This document shows positions 54,352-59,037 of a stretch of DNA of 59,037 nucleotides, in pieces. The notes beneath the pieces are model-generated. The model was given only the letters and a program-made list of their open reading frames with translations, was not told where the DNA came from and did not search any database. A program made the position numbers and the translations under genes. The DNA is from Lentisphaerota bacterium (GTDB lineage Bacteria > Verrucomicrobiota > Lentisphaeria > Oligosphaerales > JABHEG01): assembly GCA_018676675.1 (NCBI GenBank), contig JABHEG010000093.1, forward strand, positions 1-59,037, written 5' to 3'. Each line of letters starts with the position of its first letter. Positions within the stretch are counted from its first letter, which is position 1.

Positions 54352-56175
54352 ATGACCATGCTGACAAGTCTCCTGGCCACGACTGCAGGTGCTGCCGCGC
54401 TCTCCGCAACCACACCCACGGTTTTCCAGCCCTATCTGGATGCCAAGCCTCCCGTGATCGTGGAGGAACTCCCCGAGACAGAAGCCAATGGAATCGCGAT
54501 CAGAGAGTTCTGGTTTCGGTCACGCACGCTGCCTTCAAGCGGTGAAGCCTACGACATCCACTGCCTGCTGGCCCGTCCGGCAGAACTCCCCCGGAACGAA
54601 CGCCCGGCGGTCATCGTCTGTCACGGCGGGGGCGGCCATCTCGACATGACCCGGGCATCTGCGGTCGGCTGGGCGGAACGCGGGTACGTGTCGATCACCC
54701 AGGACACACCGGGGTTCGGCAATCGGGGCAAAGCCACATCCCGGGGGCCTTTCTTCAAGACGGGCGGCAGCATGTTCACGGTCAGTGACCCCATGGACGA
54801 GTCTCCCCTCTGCGACGGCATCATCGCCGTCCTCAACTCGCTCGCCATCCTGCGCGCTCAGCCGGACGTCGATGCCGAACGAATCGGCATCACCGGCGGC
54901 TCCTGCGGCGGCTACATGACCACCGTCGTGGCCGCGCTCGCGGGTGACCGGATCCGGGCCGCATTCTCCATCTATGGAGGCGGCTTCTTCGATGTCGCCT
55001 CCGTCTGGATGCCCCGCATCCGTGGACTCTCCGAGGACCAACGGCAGTGGTGGCTGTCCACCCTGGGTTCCGGACGCCATGCCGGCAATATGAAGGCCGA
55101 TTACATGGTGCTCGCAGCGGCCAACGACTGGTTTTTCTGGCCGCCGTCAATCACAGCGACTCTCGAACAGATCCCCGGGTACAAGAACGTGCTGTTCGCC
55201 CCCAATGATTACCATCAGATCCGCCAGCCAGGAGGCACGGTTCCGCCTCCAACCTTCAGCCGCGCGAAGAACCGCACGGCCATGGAGATCCGCTTCATGA
55301 ACTGGAAACTCAAGCACGAGGGAGCGGCTTTCCCCGTGTGTCGGGCAACCGGAAGCGCGACCAGAGCCGGCGACCACATCAAGGTGCGTTTCCAGGTGGA
55401 CTCCGAACGGCCAATCACCGATGCCCGGGCCTGGTGGTCTCCGGGAGAAATGCCGTGGCGCTTTCGCGTATGGGACGACGTCAAGGCTGTCCTTCAAGAC
55501 AATGGCCGCTATGAAGCACTGCTCCCGGTGGAACACCCAGGGCATTCAATCAACTGGATCGGCATCGTGTCGGATGACGAATACGCCACTGTCTCAACAG
55601 GGATCCGGCAACTCAGCCCGAAGGCTCTTGGATTCGGCGCGCCCACAACTGCTGAACGCCTCATCACCGCCGATTTCGAACCCGGTCGGGCGACGTCCCT
55701 CTGGCGCTGGGCCGCCGGCAGCAAACGCGGGAAAGGGGGGACGTTCGGTATCAAACCCGAAGCAAAACGGAGTGGTGCCCAGGGTCTGTACCTGCATGGG
55801 CCATACTCCTGTGCCCTTTGGGGAGTCCGGGCCGCCACCCTACAGCAAGCCGGTGCCACGGGCTTGAGCTTCTGGGCCCGAACAGCGGGAGAGCCGTTTG
55901 CGGGACTCAAGGTGTACCTGGTAGTAGAGAGGGAGGCGGGAGCACGGGACTTCTGGGTGGCAGCCAAGACGGCAGAGACAACTCTCACGACTGACTGGCA
56001 ACACATCGATGTGCCCTGGGAGGAGTTCACATTCACGGGCAAGGGAGCGCCCCTGGTTCCGCTGCTTTCCGGAGGCCTCGGAGAGCTTCGTTTCACCCTC
56101 GATGGAGCGACTCAGGCAGTCCATATCGATGACGTCCGTACCCGCATCACGCCATCGCGGGCTGCCCCCGAATGA
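54352..56175 (+). CDS. Exported alpha/beta hydrolase (acetyl-xylan-esterase-like) with C-terminal beta domain
   Basis: A 607-residue protein with a short signal-like N-terminus (LTSLLATTAGAAALSA). The hydrolase core (about residues 60-330) has the oxyanion segment VIVCHGGGGH, the nucleophile elbow GGSCGG with Ser184, and later Asp and His candidates (AANDWFFWP, NDYHQIRQP). The topology resembles AXE1/AXE7-type acetyl esterases. The last ~180 residues (about 430-607) form a jelly-roll-like, probably carbohydrate-binding domain (WQHIDVPWEEFTFTG). Removal of ester groups from a polysaccharide is the likely role, in keeping with the following glycosidase gene 18 nt downstream. Confidence 0.8.
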   Translation: MTMLTSLLATTAGAAALSATTPTVFQPYLDAKPPVIVEELPETEANGIAIREFWFRSRTLPSSGEAYDIHCLLARPAELPRNERPAVIVCHGGGGHLDMTRASAVGWAERGYVSITQDTPGFGNRGKATSRGPFFKTGGSMFTVSDPMDESPLCDGIIAVLNSLAILRAQPDVDAERIGITGGSCGGYMTTVVAALAGDRIRAAFSIYGGGFFDVASVWMPRIRGLSEDQRQWWLSTLGSGRHAGNMKADYMVLAAANDWFFWPPSITATLEQIPGYKNVLFAPNDYHQIRQPGGTVPPPTFSRAKNRTAMEIRFMNWKLKHEGAAFPVCRATGSATRAGDHIKVRFQVDSERPITDARAWWSPGEMPWRFRVWDDVKAVLQDNGRYEALLPVEHPGHSINWIGIVSDDEYATVSTGIRQLSPKALGFGAPTTAERLITADFEPGRATSLWRWAAGSKRGKGGTFGIKPEAKRSGAQGLYLHGPYSCALWGVRAATLQQAGATGLSFWARTAGEPFAGLKVYLVVEREAGARDFWVAAKTAETTLTTDWQHIDVPWEEFTFTGKGAPLVPLLSGGLGELRFTLDGATQAVHIDDVRTRITPSRAAPE

Positions 56176-56193
56176 TCTGAGGAGAACGATACT

Positions 56194-58557
56194 GTGCCCC
56201 CCAATCCGGTTGGTGTGATTGTGGCCCTCGTGGCCTCTGCCTGTTCTGCCGCCGCTCCCCACAACCTTCTGGAAGATGGCAACTTCGAGCGAGCGGATCT
56301 GACGTTTTCCGTTCACGATGCACCCGGTGCCTGGGTGCTGCGGGCCCATGAGGCGCCGGACGCGAAGGTAACGCCTCAGGACAACGCCGGCAGAGGGGGG
56401 AGTCGGTGCCTTCACTACACACGGACGGACGACCGGAAACGCAACATCCATCTCGACCAACTCGTCCCCGTGCATCCCGACACGATCTACGAGGTCCGCG
56501 CGTGGACGCGCTCGGATGGCAAGATCAATCCCCTACTCGCCGTCCAGACACTGGAATGGAAGAACCTGGCTAATCAAGCGGCCGGAACGAACGCAGACTG
56601 GAGGGAAACGCGCTTCGTATTCCATTCGGGTCGCCATGAGCAAGTCCGGTTCGAGTGGTTCCCCGGCGCCTCGGGAACGCTTTACACGGGACACGCCGGA
56701 GAGAGTTGGCTCGATGACGTCTCGATCGTGGCTCTGCCTGATCCCTCCCCCGAATTGCGCCAGGCCTTTGCTCTCTCCGAGATCCGGAAGGGAGACGAGA
56801 TCGACCTCCGGGCTGTTGAGCGAAGCCCGATCGGACCAGCTGTCCCTTTGCGCCCGATCACCTGCCGCGACGGCGTGCTGGTCTACGACGACGGGAGCGA
56901 AGTGGCCCTGTGGGGAGTGAACGTCCAGACGGCACTCTCCTGGGAATGGCGGGGGCGCCTCCGTCGGGTGGGAATTCCCCTCGAAGCCGACGCCCTCAAA
57001 CGGGTCACCGACGAGAACCTCGCTCACCTCCGGAAGATGGATCTCGATGTCATCCGCCTTCACCTGCTCCCAAGTGACTTCACGGACGCGGTGGGGAACC
57101 TGCGCGACAGCGTCTACCTCGATGTCCTCGACTACGTGGTCGCGCGCTGCGGTGAGTTGGGCATCTACGTCTATCTCACCCTTGTTAACGAGATGGGAAA
57201 CACCCACCATTTCGAAGACTCGTTCATGGCAGAGGCGGAACGTGAAGAGTGGCTGTTTGACCCGCAGTTCATCGCCAATGTCGAACGCTATGTCTCGGGC
57301 ATGATGCTCCACGAAAACCGGTACACGGGAACGCCGTTCGGGAAAGACGCGACCATCGCCGTATTCGAGATCATGAACGAGCCGCGCTATCCGACCTTCG
57401 GAGATCTGGAATCAACGGAACAGTTCAGCGGCGTGGCTGCGAACTTCGCACAGTGGCGCAAGGACCGCGGTGCAGTCGCTTTCCCCAACGCCTACTTCCA
57501 CACGTACCGGTACGAGACAGTGAAGAGCTTCCTTACCCGCATGCACGGTGCAATTCGAGCGTCCCAAAGCGAAAAGCCTGTCGTCTGGAACCTCAACTGG
57601 CCCCGCATGATCAACGGGCATGAAGATGTCTTCCAGGCCGTTTCTGACAGCCCGATCGATGCCGTGTCCTTCTGCTGCTACCCAGGACAGAGTGATACGC
57701 AGCACCCCTTCTGGAAGTACCCGGTCGACCTGAGCGACAGGAACTACCTACCCTACCTGCGCAAATGCTACACCGACTACTCCTGTCTACGCTGGCTCCT
57801 GGGTAAACGCTTCTCCACCAAAGCAAAGCTCGTCTACGAGTTCGAGACCATGTACAACCACACCTCTCACCTATATCCGGCCATGGCTGCCATGTTCCGG
57901 AGCCTGGGAGCGCAGATTGCTCCCATGTGGCAGTACACACTCTCCCCCGTGGCGGAGTTCATCAGCGGCTCCCATTACCTCAACCTCCATTGCACCCCGA
58001 ACAAAGCCGTCAGTTTCGCCATCGCAGGCCACGTCTTCCGGGAAACGCCTCGCCTGACGCCCTATGACATCGCTGCGGAAGGTGAGCTCACTCTCGGCCA
58101 TGGGGCGATCTCCGTTGAAGGGAATGTGGCCCTGTGGCAAACCCCTACAACCTACCTGCAGAGCCGCCACACAGACTGGCGACCCCACGGCAGTGTCAAG
58201 GGAAGCGTGAAGAAGATCATCGGGTGTGGAGACTCCCCACTGGTCAGCTACGCCGGCTCCGGAGTCTACTTTGTGACGGTCTCGGACCGGGCCATCGAGC
58301 TTGAGATTCTCCCGGACGCGACGTACCTTCGCCCGAACTGGCAACGGACGAAATCCCGGGGAGACCAGCTCGAACGCGTCTGCGCCCTTGATGGAGACAC
58401 ACCACACCGGATGGAACTGCGGCTCAAAGGATGGCCTCCGTCGGCGATCGTCCGTCGTCTCGAAGGCGACCGCGAGACGCAGATCCGTTCCGAGGTGGAA
58501 GCCCTCGCTTTCCAGGCCAAACCTGGTCGGTACCGGATCACACTCAGCGCACGATGA
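56194..58557 (+). CDS. Exported GH5-like glycoside hydrolase with N-terminal CBM
   Basis: A 787-residue protein starting at a GTG (56194) behind GAGGAGAA. After the signal (VIVALVASACSAA), residues about 25-185 form a carbohydrate-binding jelly roll (NLLEDGNFE ... ESWLDDVSIVA). A clan A TIM barrel follows: WGVNVQTALSW, DVIRLHLLPSDF, IYVYLTLVNEMG, the acid/base FEIMNEPR (Glu396), and a nucleophile in LVYEFETMY (Glu549 or Glu551). A C-terminal beta domain (about 610-787) completes it. Family assignment within clan A (GH5 or a near relative) is uncertain. Last gene of the 53656-58557 operon. Confidence 0.83.
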   Translation: MPPNPVGVIVALVASACSAAAPHNLLEDGNFERADLTFSVHDAPGAWVLRAHEAPDAKVTPQDNAGRGGSRCLHYTRTDDRKRNIHLDQLVPVHPDTIYEVRAWTRSDGKINPLLAVQTLEWKNLANQAAGTNADWRETRFVFHSGRHEQVRFEWFPGASGTLYTGHAGESWLDDVSIVALPDPSPELRQAFALSEIRKGDEIDLRAVERSPIGPAVPLRPITCRDGVLVYDDGSEVALWGVNVQTALSWEWRGRLRRVGIPLEADALKRVTDENLAHLRKMDLDVIRLHLLPSDFTDAVGNLRDSVYLDVLDYVVARCGELGIYVYLTLVNEMGNTHHFEDSFMAEAEREEWLFDPQFIANVERYVSGMMLHENRYTGTPFGKDATIAVFEIMNEPRYPTFGDLESTEQFSGVAANFAQWRKDRGAVAFPNAYFHTYRYETVKSFLTRMHGAIRASQSEKPVVWNLNWPRMINGHEDVFQAVSDSPIDAVSFCCYPGQSDTQHPFWKYPVDLSDRNYLPYLRKCYTDYSCLRWLLGKRFSTKAKLVYEFETMYNHTSHLYPAMAAMFRSLGAQIAPMWQYTLSPVAEFISGSHYLNLHCTPNKAVSFAIAGHVFRETPRLTPYDIAAEGELTLGHGAISVEGNVALWQTPTTYLQSRHTDWRPHGSVKGSVKKIIGCGDSPLVSYAGSGVYFVTVSDRAIELEILPDATYLRPNWQRTKSRGDQLERVCALDGDTPHRMELRLKGWPPSAIVRRLEGDRETQIRSEVEALAFQAKPGRYRITLSAR

Positions 58558-58984
58558 GGCGCTCCCGCGACTCGGTAACGACGGTCACCCGCACACGTGG
58601 CCTGTAAGATTCCGGACCGCAGGATAACCGGAACTCGTTCTCCCCCGGCTCAAGCAGCGGAACGCCCCCTTCCGGCTTTACCGCAGCCATGGCATTCCCC
58701 CGCTCATCGTACAGCCGAGCTTCACCCTTCCCATGCACCTCCAGATACCAGCCGCTACGGATGCGAACGGGTAGTACCATCCGCCGACCATTGACCATCA
58801 GGACAGCGTCACTGATCCCTTCACAGACGGTTGGCAGGGCCTTGATTGGACCCATGTGACAATCGACATCTCCACCTTCAGGAACATCGTTCACCCATAG
58901 AGGCTCTTGCAAAACCCCCATCGGCGTGGTTCTACACCGCGCCTTCGATGGACCAACTATACGTGCAGTGAAGCTCCTTGTCAC
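58544..58984 (-). CDS. C-terminal part of an unidentified protein, probably cut by the window edge
   Basis: A minus-strand frame of 146 residues from a GTG at 58984. The frame stays open to the window end, so the true start may lie outside. The content is a beta-rich segment (WYLEVHGKGEARLYDERGNA, GENEFRLSCG) of the kind found at the end of large secreted carbohydrate-active proteins. Just upstream of the GTG is a run of A9 and G8 (58986-59002), which could be a slippage site or an assembly error. It overlaps the end of the glycosidase gene by 14 bp. Function unknown. Confidence 0.55.
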   Translation of the reverse strand: MTRSFTARIVGPSKARCRTTPMGVLQEPLWVNDVPEGGDVDCHMGPIKALPTVCEGISDAVLMVNGRRMVLPVRIRSGWYLEVHGKGEARLYDERGNAMAAVKPEGGVPLLEPGENEFRLSCGPESYRPRVRVTVVTESRERLIVR

Positions 58985-59037
58985 GCCCCCCCCTTTTTTT
59001 TTGCAGGAAAAGCATGGAACAACCTCTTCCGCAACTA

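Overview
The window is about 59 kb of GC-rich bacterial chromosome, densely coding on both strands and without tRNA, rRNA or CRISPR. The gene style suggests a PVC-like or neighbouring lineage such as Lentisphaerota, Kiritimatiellota or Hydrogenedentota. The signs are a prepilin with the long hydrophobic N-terminus and an H-x9-DG motif, a Zn-ribbon Ser/Thr kinase with a DLG motif, DUF6785-type membrane proteins, uroporphyrinogen-decarboxylase-like enzymes beside glycoside hydrolases, and sulfatase remains. This placement is inference.

Layout. 1-4.1 kb: an NtrB-like histidine kinase divergent from a CrtI-like FAD oxidoreductase and hisG. 4.1-11.3 kb: one 2285-residue exported protein on the minus strand, with a 13.7-copy hexanucleotide array upstream. 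11.3-18.1 kb: a CPBP protease, pgk, tpiA, an ECF sigma/anti-sigma pair and dnaA, whose 704-nt upstream region may hold the origin. 18.1-29.8 kb: nagA, a glycosyltransferase, ilvC, a Ser/Thr kinase, a flippase-like protein, a pteridine-reductase-like SDR, a coiled-coil zinc-ribbon protein, a metallophosphoesterase fusion and a glycerol-1-phosphate dehydrogenase. 30-43.3 kb: a secreted protein, a PHP phosphatase, a prepilin, a DUF4091 glycosidase, a UroD-like protein, a DUF6785 transporter-like protein and a GH42-like glycosidase. 43.4-52.6 kb: a small MITE-like element, a CHASE-type histidine kinase and NtrC-type regulator, a GC-rich repeat array, a near-consensus sigma-54 promoter, then a large GspK/PilX-like pseudopilin and a small exported protein ending at a strong terminator. 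52.6-59 kb: a decayed sulfatase, a CDP-alcohol phosphatidyltransferase, an esterase and a GH5-like glycosidase in one operon, and a partial gene at the edge.

The most interesting unit is 43.8-52.6 kb. A PilS/PilR-like pair lies just upstream of a sigma-54 promoter driving a very large pseudopilin with an internally duplicated domain. The regulator carries GAYTSA where GAFTGA is expected. Secondary points are a DnaA with an altered DNA-contact signature, the 241-bp element with 14-bp inverted ends and TTAG duplications, hairpins placed on ribosome binding sites of two polysaccharide-related genes, and a pseudogenised sulfatase whose breaks can be located.
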